Positions 15,637-22,206 of a stretch of DNA of 22,206 bases are shown piece by piece. The stretch is taken from assembly GCA_005793025.1 (NCBI GenBank), contig SXQI01000038.1:1-22206 (forward strand). The letters are read 5' to 3'. The notes under the pieces were generated by a model, which searched no databases, was not told where the DNA came from, and saw nothing but the letters and a program-made list of their open reading frames with translations. A program made the position numbers and the translations under genes. The stretch's first letter is position 1, and every line of letters starts with the position of its first letter. The stretch is from Verrucomicrobiales bacterium (lineage in GTDB: Bacteria; Verrucomicrobiota; Verrucomicrobiia; Limisphaerales; SXQI01).

Positions 15637-17094
15637 CTATCTCCGGCGACGGATCCACACCATGAGACCTAGGAGCAACACAGAGCTGGGAACGATGCCA
15701 ATAAACACCCACCTGAGGCGTTGAAGTTGCTGTTCGGTTACATTGACCCGATACCGAGCAATTGCACGCGGTGGAACGTCCCCAAGCAAGAGATCACGGT
15801 TGAGCAACCAGTTCACTGCAAGGTGGGCAAAATCTCGATTCCCACTGCTGTCAAACAACACGTTGCTGAGAAAAAGGCTGTTCCCCACAACCACGAGGCG
15901 ACTAGAACCTAGATCCGCCTTGACGCCTTGGATTCCACCTCTTTCAACCGCAACCGCAAGTGAGATTGTTCCCTTACGTTCAATTTCCCCTCTGCCATTT
16001 TCAATGCGGCCGACGACCTCACCCGCTGGACCCGTGAAAACAAGTTCAGTTACTTTGGCCGAATCGGCTGCGCCTTTGCCCTGCAGTCGTTGACCAACCG
16101 TGCGCGGGATGACGAAATTAAGGCTCGAACGCTGCAGAGGTCGAGTCACTGGATGATTTGCGAACTGGCTCGCCACTAAGGTCTGCGAGTCCCCTGCCTG
16201 GGCTTGAACTGAATCTCGCACTTGATTAAGGCCGACTTCAACATTCCAGTCTGCCAATAGTCGTTCCAGTCCGGTTCGCCGCAAGTCCCAGGGGAACAAC
16301 GCAAACAATCGTCCGCCGTGCAGAAGGTATTGTTGGATTTTTTCCAATTCGACGGTTGTAAATGCTTTTTCGGCTCCTGCAATGATGAGTAATTGGCAGT
16401 CGTTGGGGATGTCGATGCCGTTCAATGGAGGTAGTGGATGGACCTCAATATTGTTCTCGATCAAAAGCTGTGAAAACTTGCTCATTGCTCGATCTCCGGT
16501 GTTGACCGGATCGAGTTCCCCGTGGCCTTGGGTAAAATATGCCTTCAGTTGCTTGGGATCCGTGACGCTCACGAGGGCGGAAGTGAACAGTTGTTCACCC
16601 TTGAACGCCGTTCGTTTTATTTCGCGTGGGTCGGAGATGTCGAATTCTGAGAGTTCGCTGGCGAGAATTGTTTTGTATCGTCCGTTGCAATCGAAAATCA
16701 CCCGACTGCTATCGAGACCGGAGACGAGTTTGTATTTTTCGCGGATCATCTCTGCCCTACCTGGCATTCGGTAATCAATAAACTCCACTTTTATTTGAGC
16801 TGACCGCGATTCGTATTCCTTAGCCAGCTCCCGGACGGGGCCGAACAAACCTTCACTCCGATCAAAGAAAACAATGATGTTTACTTTGTTAGTCAGAGAG
16901 GCGATGACCCGTTGACTCAGGGGTGTGAGGCGGGGATTCTCGGATTCGCCCACGTAAAAACGCCACGAATACTGCATGGCGAGATAGTTGACCATCACGA
17001 GGATTGCCACCAACGCAAGGGTGGACACGCCCACGTTGAAGCCGATCGACCAGCGACGCCATTTGGAAAAACTGACTGGAGATTCCTCAGGCAT
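15637..17094 (-). CDS. GldG-like auxiliary protein of an ABC exporter
   Basis: The 485-residue product has a membrane helix near each end (about 17-35 and 460-478, the latter followed by IRRRR), leaving a large extracytoplasmic domain between. This domain has the GldG/ABC-auxiliary pattern: NPRLTPLSQRVIASL, then VNIIVFFDRSE, a DYRMPG stretch, YFTQGHGELDP at about 189-199, and a Rossmann-like DCQLLIIAGAEKAF near 235-248. In gliding Bacteroidota, GldA, GldF and GldG form an ABC complex; homologues are widespread in non-gliding bacteria, where the cargo is unknown. Here it lies four bases after the permease gene and seven before the DUF4340 gene, as in many such operons. Confidence 0.87.
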   Translation of the reverse strand: MPEESPVSFSKWRRWSIGFNVGVSTLALVAILVMVNYLAMQYSWRFYVGESENPRLTPLSQRVIASLTNKVNIIVFFDRSEGLFGPVRELAKEYESRSAQIKVEFIDYRMPGRAEMIREKYKLVSGLDSSRVIFDCNGRYKTILASELSEFDISDPREIKRTAFKGEQLFTSALVSVTDPKQLKAYFTQGHGELDPVNTGDRAMSKFSQLLIENNIEVHPLPPLNGIDIPNDCQLLIIAGAEKAFTTVELEKIQQYLLHGGRLFALFPWDLRRTGLERLLADWNVEVGLNQVRDSVQAQAGDSQTLVASQFANHPVTRPLQRSSLNFVIPRTVGQRLQGKGAADSAKVTELVFTGPAGEVVGRIENGRGEIERKGTISLAVAVERGGIQGVKADLGSSRLVVVGNSLFLSNVLFDSSGNRDFAHLAVNWLLNRDLLLGDVPPRAIARYRVNVTEQQLQRLRWVFIGIVPSSVLLLGLMVWIRRRR

Positions 17095-17098
17095 AGGA

Positions 17099-17854
17099 TT
17101 ATTTCCACCTCCGACTCTCCACGACCTTCAGGGTCAGGAACAGGAAGATGCCTGTCAGGCTCAGGTAGAATACTAGGTTGCTGGTATCAATAATTCCTCG
17201 CGAGAAATCTTCCAGATGTTCTGTGAGGGAAATATAGGCGAAAACTTTGGCCTGCCAACCCGCCATGGGGACGGGAACTAACGATCGAAGACTTAATAAG
17301 AAAATGGTGAGACCGAGTCCATAGCTCACTGCCGCCGCAATTAATTGGCTGCGTGTTAGTGCCGAGGCGAAACAACCGAGGGCGACATAAACCGAACCCA
17401 ATAGCCCAATACCCAAATAAGTGCACAGCAAGGTTCGATAATCGAATGCTGTGGTCGTCTGGTTTGTATACTCGTTCAGGACAACCATATAGCCCCCCAA
17501 TGGCAACCACGTGACCATGAAAAACATGAGTGCCCCGCTAAATTTAGCTAGCACCACCTCGGTGTCGCTCACCGGCGTTGTCATGAGGGTCTCAAATGTG
17601 CCTGTGAACTTTTCTTGGGCAAATGTCCGCATCGTCATCACAGGTGTCGTGAGGAGCATCAGCATCCAAAAGTAAACGGTAGCATAAAAAATCCGCGTGA
17701 TCGGAGTGTCTGTTGCATCGCCGTTAAGTTTGGGCAACATGTCCATGATGCTGAAGCCGAGGAGGAGCAACACGACACAGATGATCACGTAGCCCGTGGG
17801 AGAAACAAAATGGCTGGCCAACTCCCGGCGCAGCAGGGTTAGGTAAACTCGCAT
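17099..17854 (-). CDS. ABC-2 type transporter permease (GldF-like)
   Basis: The 251-residue product has about six membrane helices (starting near 20-40, 58-76, 107-127, 143-165, 172-192 and 225-242). It carries the ABC-2 permease motif TMRTFAQEKFTGTFETLMTTPV at roughly 73-94, where the cytoplasmic coupling helix EKFTGTFE contacts the ATPase. The family exports or relocates substrates across the inner membrane. It is seven bases downstream of the ATPase gene, so the two almost certainly form one transporter, with the GldG-like protein as third component. Confidence 0.9.
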   Translation of the reverse strand: MRVYLTLLRRELASHFVSPTGYVIICVVLLLLGFSIMDMLPKLNGDATDTPITRIFYATVYFWMLMLLTTPVMTMRTFAQEKFTGTFETLMTTPVSDTEVVLAKFSGALMFFMVTWLPLGGYMVVLNEYTNQTTTAFDYRTLLCTYLGIGLLGSVYVALGCFASALTRSQLIAAAVSYGLGLTIFLLSLRSLVPVPMAGWQAKVFAYISLTEHLEDFSRGIIDTSNLVFYLSLTGIFLFLTLKVVESRRWK

Positions 17855-17861
17855 GATTCCC

Positions 17862-18815
17862 CTATTCCTCCTTTTCTGTGCGGGTTATTTTCACGAATAC
17901 ATCCTCCAAAGTATGCCGACCGTGCGTCAGTTCGCGAAGAGGCCAGCCTTTCTCACAGGCCCAATAATGGATCAAGGGTCGTAGATCCAACCCATCGCGT
18001 CCTGTCAAAGTGATCCGTTTCCAATCCCCGTCAGTGGCCACGATATCCACGGTTTCCACCTCTGGTTGCACGGAAAAAAATTCTTGGAACGCCGTAGTGC
18101 TACCGGTCAACTCGGCGATGGCAGGTCCGCTCTGGAAAATATTGCGCTGAAGATTCTCTGTGCGATCCGAAGCAAGAATTCGTCCTTGGTGGAGGATTAG
18201 CACATGACTGCAAGTGGCCTCGACTTCAGGAAGAATATGGGTCGAGAGCAAGATAGTATGTTTCCGACCTAGCTCTTTGATCAATTGGCGGACGCTCCGT
18301 AACTGATTCGGATCGAGACCGATCGTGGGTTCGTCCAAGATAATCAGCTCCGGTTCGTGGACCAATGCATCAGCTAGTCCAACCCTTTGCCGGAATCCCT
18401 TAGAAAGTTGACCGATAATGCGGCGATCTACCTCGGTCAAGCTACACATTTCCATCACCGTCGCAACGCGTTCGCGTGATGCGGCCAGACTCAATCCTTT
18501 GAGGCGGGCGCGAAATTTTAGATATTCCCGCACACGCATGTCTAGGTGCAGCGGGTTGTTTTCAGGCATGTAACCAATCCGCCGCCTGACCTCATCGGTG
18601 TCAGAAAAAACGTCAAAACCACCTACACGCACGGTTCCGGTAGTTGCAGGAAGGAAACAAGAAAGGATCCGTAAAATCGTACTCTTCCCCGCGCCATTCG
18701 GGCCTAGGAGTCCCACGATCTGGCCACGCCCAACCGTGAACGACACGTTGGCCACCGCAAGGTGACCCGCATAGCGTTTGGTCAGGTTGACTACTTCGAT
18801 CATTGGCTCAGTCAT
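17862..18815 (-). CDS. ABC transporter ATP-binding protein (GldA-like)
   Basis: The 317-residue ATPase has Walker A GPNGAGKST at 38-46, signature LSKGFRQRVGLA at 137-148, Walker B LIILDEP at 157-163, D-loop GLDP at 166-169 and the H-loop His193 in STHIL. The Q-loop position has Glu (GYMPEN, 81-86), common in the GldA/exporter branch. The last 90 residues form an accessory domain typical of the DrrA-like branch of single-domain exporter ATPases. It powers the permease encoded next. It is 46 bases downstream of the HtrA-like gene and probably in the same operon. Confidence 0.92.
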   Translation of the reverse strand: MTEPMIEVVNLTKRYAGHLAVANVSFTVGRGQIVGLLGPNGAGKSTILRILSCFLPATTGTVRVGGFDVFSDTDEVRRRIGYMPENNPLHLDMRVREYLKFRARLKGLSLAASRERVATVMEMCSLTEVDRRIIGQLSKGFRQRVGLADALVHEPELIILDEPTIGLDPNQLRSVRQLIKELGRKHTILLSTHILPEVEATCSHVLILHQGRILASDRTENLQRNIFQSGPAIAELTGSTTAFQEFFSVQPEVETVDIVATDGDWKRITLTGRDGLDLRPLIHYWACEKGWPLRELTHGRHTLEDVFVKITRTEKEE

Positions 18816-18861
18816 AGATCAGACGCTTTGCGTCGGAATAGCATTGAACTTTGGCCGGAAA

Positions 18862-20226
18862 TTAGCGGACGCGCAACTCTACAACCACGCGTCGTAGAGG
18901 GCGACCTGCCAGAAGTGAAGCTTTAAACGGAGTGCCTCGTTTCAAACTGTTCAGAAAACGAGCGGTGCTTGTGATGCCGTTAACGCCTTGGTTGTTCATA
19001 CCGAGAATGATCATTCCTCGACTTAAATTGGCAGTTCCAGCGGGACTATCCTTCTCCACGGCAGTGATGATGACTCCAGCGACTGAATCGAGGCCAGCTC
19101 GCATCGCGATTCCGGGCGTGACCTCCTGTACCGTGCATCCGATTTTCCTTCGGATCAGATCTGCGTTGAAGAATGTGGTTTCTGCAACCAGTCGTAGTGA
19201 AACCGATTGGCGGGCTTCTCCACGCTGCAGGGAGATGCTCACGTCTTCTTGGTCACCCGACTTGAGCAGTTCTCTGTTGAATGCAAAAACCGTACGTGGA
19301 GTCTGGCCGTTCACACGTAAAACAACATCGCCAGATTCTAGCCCGCTTTTCTCAGCGGGACTGCCCGCTTCTACACGGCCGAGAACCAACCCGCGAGTGT
19401 TTGCTTGAACACGGGCTCCAAACCAGAGAGCTGCTGCTCCTTCGGGAGTGAAGATTTCGCCAATCGCTTCGTTGACACGTTTGATGGGAATTGCGAAACC
19501 GATGCCGGTTCCTTCTTTATAAATTGCGACATTTAACCCGATCAATTCTCCACGGAGATTGATCAACGCGCCCCCGCTGTTCCCGGGGTTGATCGCTGCA
19601 TCGGTCTGGATCCAATCCTCTCTATCCAGAAGCCCATCTTCAACCTGAGATCTTCGGGTTTTGGCACTCAGAATTCCACGACTTACCGATCCTCCGAGAC
19701 CAAACGGGTTTCCCAAGGCGATGACGGTTTCCCCCAAGAGTAGGTCGTCGTCTTTAGCGAATTTCAGAGGGGTAAACGTCTCGGTCTTTCCTCCAACGAT
19801 TTTCAACAATGCAACATCGCTTCGCCTTGTGCCGCTCACCACTCGCGCAGGCAACACTCGGCCATCGTTCAGTTTCACGCTGATTTCTGTTGCACCCTCA
19901 ATGACATGAATATTGGTAAGTACATATCCTTCCTCGTCGATGATGACCCCCGAACCTGCACTGATTTCAGGGGGCAACTCCTGTGTAAAGGGCGCCCATG
20001 CATCGCGCCACCAATCATAGAAATAACCTTGTCGTTTTGCGATGGATTTGGCGTTGATATTTACCACGCTGCCGATGGCAACCTCGATCGCAGCAACGGT
20101 TGGGTCGCGGCGGATATCCGTCGATGCTGCAGGTGCCAGTGTTGGTGCGCCTCGGATTTCGAGAATCCCCAAGGCACCCATCATGCTCAAACCCAACCCC
20201 CAAATTTTAATCCACGATGTCTTCAT
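18862..20226 (-). CDS. HtrA/DegP-like serine protease with two PDZ domains
   Basis: The 454-residue product has an N-terminal export signal (positive start, hydrophobic stretch to about residue 22, small residues around APAAS) and so acts in the periplasm. The trypsin-like domain has the triad His107 (TNIHVIEG), Asp137 (RRSDVALL) and Ser217 (NPGNSGGAL). The first PDZ domain is at about 268-345 and a second, more divergent one at about 365-450 with GVIITAVEKDSPA. DegP-type proteases degrade or refold damaged envelope proteins. The Tyr/Trp-rich insert GYFYDWWRDAW at 67-77 is an LA-loop-like segment. It is the first gene of the minus-strand run, upstream of the ABC exporter genes, so it may be co-expressed with an envelope module. 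No good ribosome-binding site precedes the ATG. Confidence 0.93.
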   Translation of the reverse strand: MKTSWIKIWGLGLSMMGALGILEIRGAPTLAPAASTDIRRDPTVAAIEVAIGSVVNINAKSIAKRQGYFYDWWRDAWAPFTQELPPEISAGSGVIIDEEGYVLTNIHVIEGATEISVKLNDGRVLPARVVSGTRRSDVALLKIVGGKTETFTPLKFAKDDDLLLGETVIALGNPFGLGGSVSRGILSAKTRRSQVEDGLLDREDWIQTDAAINPGNSGGALINLRGELIGLNVAIYKEGTGIGFAIPIKRVNEAIGEIFTPEGAAALWFGARVQANTRGLVLGRVEAGSPAEKSGLESGDVVLRVNGQTPRTVFAFNRELLKSGDQEDVSISLQRGEARQSVSLRLVAETTFFNADLIRRKIGCTVQEVTPGIAMRAGLDSVAGVIITAVEKDSPAGTANLSRGMIILGMNNQGVNGITSTARFLNSLKRGTPFKASLLAGRPLRRVVVELRVR

Positions 20227-20257
20227 TTGTATTTAAACCCAGATCCTCAATTTGGTC

Positions 20258-20274
20258 GCAAAGCTTGACTTTGC
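20258..20274. repeat. Inverted repeat in the htrA/DUF2851 intergenic region
   Basis: GCAAAG (20258-20263) and CTTTGC (20269-20274) are perfect inverted copies around a five-base loop, 32 bases upstream of the htrA-like start codon. The site overlaps a plus-strand TTGACT (20265-20270), a possible -35 box without a convincing -10. It could be an operator for the divergent genes or a short hairpin; no T-run follows, so it is not a terminator. Confidence 0.4.
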
Positions 20275-20302
20275 AAGTTGCTCATCGGAAAAGCAATGGA
20301 TC

Positions 20303-21733
20303 GTGCAATGCTGGCCGTATAATTATTACGAACAATGGCGTGAAAATAATATCGATTCTGCGTTATTGCACGAGGTGGATCCGGTTCCACCTGAACGTTT
20401 GCTTCAGCTTATTTGGCTCCACCAACGACTGAGGCGGGATGGACTGACCACGACCGATGGGCGAGCTATTCGCATTCTACATCCGGGTTTCTGGAATCAC
20501 GAATCAGGTCCTGATTTCAAGAATGCGATGATCCAATTCGGGAATGAGATGCCTCAGGTGGGTGCAGTGGAGATCGACCTGTCGCAAGCGTTGTGGCGGG
20601 CACATGGGCACGAAGGAAACCCAAGTTACAGGCAGGTTGTTCTTCACGTGGTTTGGAGTGGGGCGATTAGCGATCCTCAGAGGCCAACATTAATCCTAAA
20701 GCCTCTGCTTGATGCGCCATTGAAGGAGTTGGCGACGTGGTTTGCAGGCGAAGGGCTGCCAAAACCCACCGCAATCGCTGGCCAATGTGCGGCACCTTTG
20801 CGGGATCTCGGCGTTGCATCACTCAATGAACTGTTAAAGCAGGCAGGACAAGTGCGGCTCCACCGTAAAGGAACTCAACTTCAAGCCCGCGCTCGGGAAG
20901 CAGGTTGGGAGCAGACCCTTTGGGAATTCACATTCGCGGCTCTTGGTTACAAGCATAATAGTTGGCCCATGCGACGTCTTGCCGAACTGACTCCGTGGGC
21001 GTTGGCTGGATCGGCACATGCGGTGGTTCTTGAGGCAAGATTGCTGGGGCTCGGGAATTTACTGCTTCGCGAGCCAAAAGCTGAATCAGAATCAGACTAT
21101 CTTCGCTGCCTTTGGGATGCGTGGTGGCGGGATGCGGATGCGGCGAGTGCATCGATTCTGCCTCGAGAGAGTTGGTGCATGGCAGGGTTGCGTCCTGCTA
21201 ATCAGCCCGCTCGACGCCTAGCACTTGGTGCCGGCTGGTTATCAGGGGGTAAGCTTATGACGCAGTTGGAGAATTGGTTACTCAGCCCGATTTCTAATAG
21301 TGAACTGGTGCCAAGCTTGGAAGACGTCCTCGCGATTCCTTCCCACGAATTCTGGAATTACCATTGGACGTTGAGATCCCAACGATTCGCGGTCGCTCAG
21401 CCATTGCTAGGGTCAGCGCGGACCACGGATCTTGCGATGAATATTTTTCTGCCGTGGCTCTGGATCCGTGCGGTTACAGGCCACAACGCGTCGATGCGTC
21501 GGGTAGCTGAGGAGCGTTATTTTTCATGGCCGCACGGTCAAGACAACTCCATGCTGAAATTGGCAAGGCAACGGATGACGGGTCAAACCAGCAGTAAGGT
21601 TTTCAAGACGGCCGCCGCGCAGCAAGCACTCCTACAGATCACGCGAGATTTTTGTGATCATTCCAATGCGCTCTGCGAGAACTGCCGGTTTCCAGATATG
21701 GTCAAGTCGTGGCAGGTTCAGTTTTCTAGGTGA
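20303..21733 (+). CDS. DUF2851 family protein, function unknown
   Basis: The product (476 residues from the GTG at 20303) matches the DUF2851 family: YYEQWRE and ERLLQLIWLHQRL near the N-terminus, HPGFWNHESGPDF at 60-72, GAVEIDLSQALWRAHGH near 87-103, LHVVW soon after, and a C-terminal Cys cluster, FCDHSNALCENC, of C-x6-C-x2-C form that could bind metal. The family has no established function. The E-x-D and H-x-x pattern around the conserved GAVEID has been read by some as nuclease-like, which I cannot confirm. There is no ATG near the start; an in-frame TTG at 20252 would add 17 residues but lies only 25 bases from the divergent htrA start, so the GTG is preferred with low certainty. The gene converges on the purU-like gene with a 12-base gap. 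Confidence 0.82.
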   Translation: MQCWPYNYYEQWRENNIDSALLHEVDPVPPERLLQLIWLHQRLRRDGLTTTDGRAIRILHPGFWNHESGPDFKNAMIQFGNEMPQVGAVEIDLSQALWRAHGHEGNPSYRQVVLHVVWSGAISDPQRPTLILKPLLDAPLKELATWFAGEGLPKPTAIAGQCAAPLRDLGVASLNELLKQAGQVRLHRKGTQLQARAREAGWEQTLWEFTFAALGYKHNSWPMRRLAELTPWALAGSAHAVVLEARLLGLGNLLLREPKAESESDYLRCLWDAWWRDADAASASILPRESWCMAGLRPANQPARRLALGAGWLSGGKLMTQLENWLLSPISNSELVPSLEDVLAIPSHEFWNYHWTLRSQRFAVAQPLLGSARTTDLAMNIFLPWLWIRAVTGHNASMRRVAEERYFSWPHGQDNSMLKLARQRMTGQTSSKVFKTAAAQQALLQITRDFCDHSNALCENCRFPDMVKSWQVQFSR

Positions 21734-21745
21734 GGCCGTTCTGTT

Positions 21746-22206
21746 TCAAACTTCCTTCACCACCCCCCAATACACATCAAGCCGTTGTCGGAGATAGAGG
21801 CGAATTGCTCGGATCAAAGTAGGAGTTTCAAGTTTCTGACCAGCCGCGATGATCTCTTTCAGTTCCATCCCGGGCCGGATCGCAAAACTGGCTTGAGCAA
21901 TGATTGGGCCTTCATCCAGATGCATGCTCACAAAATGGGCGGTGACGCCGGCGATCTTAACCCCATGCTCATAAGCTTGGCGGTAGGCTTGTGCTCCGGG
22001 GAAGCTGGGAAGCAAGGAAGGATGGATGTTGAGGATCTTATTCTTGTAATGCCACACAAAGTTTGCTGACAGGATTTTCATAAACCGAGCGAGAATTACG
22101 AAATCTACCTCGTGTTCATCGAGCAATTGGAGAACCCGTTCCTCTGCGCAGGATCGTTCGTCCCAAGGCACATGAACAAATCTCAAACCCGCCTTAGTTG
22201 CCTTGG
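21746..22206 (-). CDS. purU: Formyltetrahydrofolate deformylase (PurU-like), C-terminal part, runs off right edge
   Basis: The minus-strand frame stays open to the right edge and gives 153 residues of a formyl-transferase-fold domain. It contains FVHVPWDE, DFVILARFMKIL (PurU-type; compare the VLARYMQIL of known PurU), ILNIHPSLLPSFPGA with the catalytic His, GVTAHFV and LDEGPIIAQ with the catalytic Asp. PurU hydrolyses 10-formyltetrahydrofolate to formate and tetrahydrofolate, balancing one-carbon pools and feeding PurT. NIHPSLLP is as in PurN (GAR transformylase) rather than the NIHHSFLP common in PurU, but the ILARFMKIL segment and the length of the C-terminal part favour PurU. The ACT domain expected at the N-terminus would lie outside the window. 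Confidence 0.82.
   Translation of the reverse strand, partial: KATKAGLRFVHVPWDERSCAEERVLQLLDEHEVDFVILARFMKILSANFVWHYKNKILNIHPSLLPSFPGAQAYRQAYEHGVKIAGVTAHFVSMHLDEGPIIAQASFAIRPGMELKEIIAAGQKLETPTLIRAIRLYLRQRLDVYWGVVKEV

Noticed and set aside
10631..20226. Gliding-motility locus
   Set aside because: Only GldA/F/G-type ABC components are present; no GldJ-N or Spr motor genes are seen, and these ABC sets are common in non-gliding bacteria.
1..22206. Prophage, genomic island, defence system or CRISPR
   Set aside because: No integrase, transposase, phage structural gene, repeat-spacer pattern or tRNA-associated direct repeat was found; the DUF2851 protein alone is not evidence for defence.

Overview
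The window is about 22.2 kb of a bacterial chromosome of moderate G+C, densely packed with 15 protein-coding genes (13 complete, one cut by each edge). No rRNA, tRNA, CRISPR array, transposase or integrase was seen, and no gene-free stretch exceeds about 130 bases. The mix points to a Gram-negative-type bacterium: an AsmA-like envelope protein, a periplasmic HtrA protease, and a Gld-type ABC exporter followed by a DUF4340 protein. Asn/Thr-rich envelope proteins and weak or absent Shine-Dalgarno sequences lead me to guess Verrucomicrobiota (Pedosphaera/Limisphaera-like). That assignment is an inference from gene content, not a database result.

Left part (1-5025): the start of an Hsp70/DnaK-like gene reads off the left edge. 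Divergent from it is a HEAT-THUMP-methyltransferase fusion, probably an RNA guanine methylase. A CvfB-type S1 RNA-binding protein, a membrane-anchored alpha/beta hydrolase and a NifS/IscS-type cysteine desulfurase follow, in alternating orientations with very short convergent gaps.

Central part (5156-9313): five tightly spaced plus-strand genes form the most interesting block. They encode a GcvH-like lipoyl-carrier protein, a CobW/G3E GTPase overlapping it by 17 bases, a small cysteine protein faintly like the N-terminus of HdrA, a two-cluster ferredoxin with an unfamiliar N-terminal domain, and a radical SAM/SPASM enzyme. No glycine cleavage or lipoate synthesis genes accompany them. I read this as a candidate undescribed Fe-S/lipoyl-carrier/radical-SAM system, with the divergent cysteine desulfurase as a possible sulfur source. 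A TetA-like MFS exporter with its own predicted promoter follows.

Right part (10631-20226): six minus-strand genes, probably one operon read right to left, encode an HtrA-like protease with two PDZ domains, an ABC ATPase, a permease, a GldG-like protein, a DUF4340 protein with three internal repeats, and a 1055-residue AsmA-like protein. Together they look like an envelope export or lipid-handling module. At the right edge are a DUF2851 protein on the plus strand and the C-terminal part of a PurU-type formyltetrahydrofolate deformylase.
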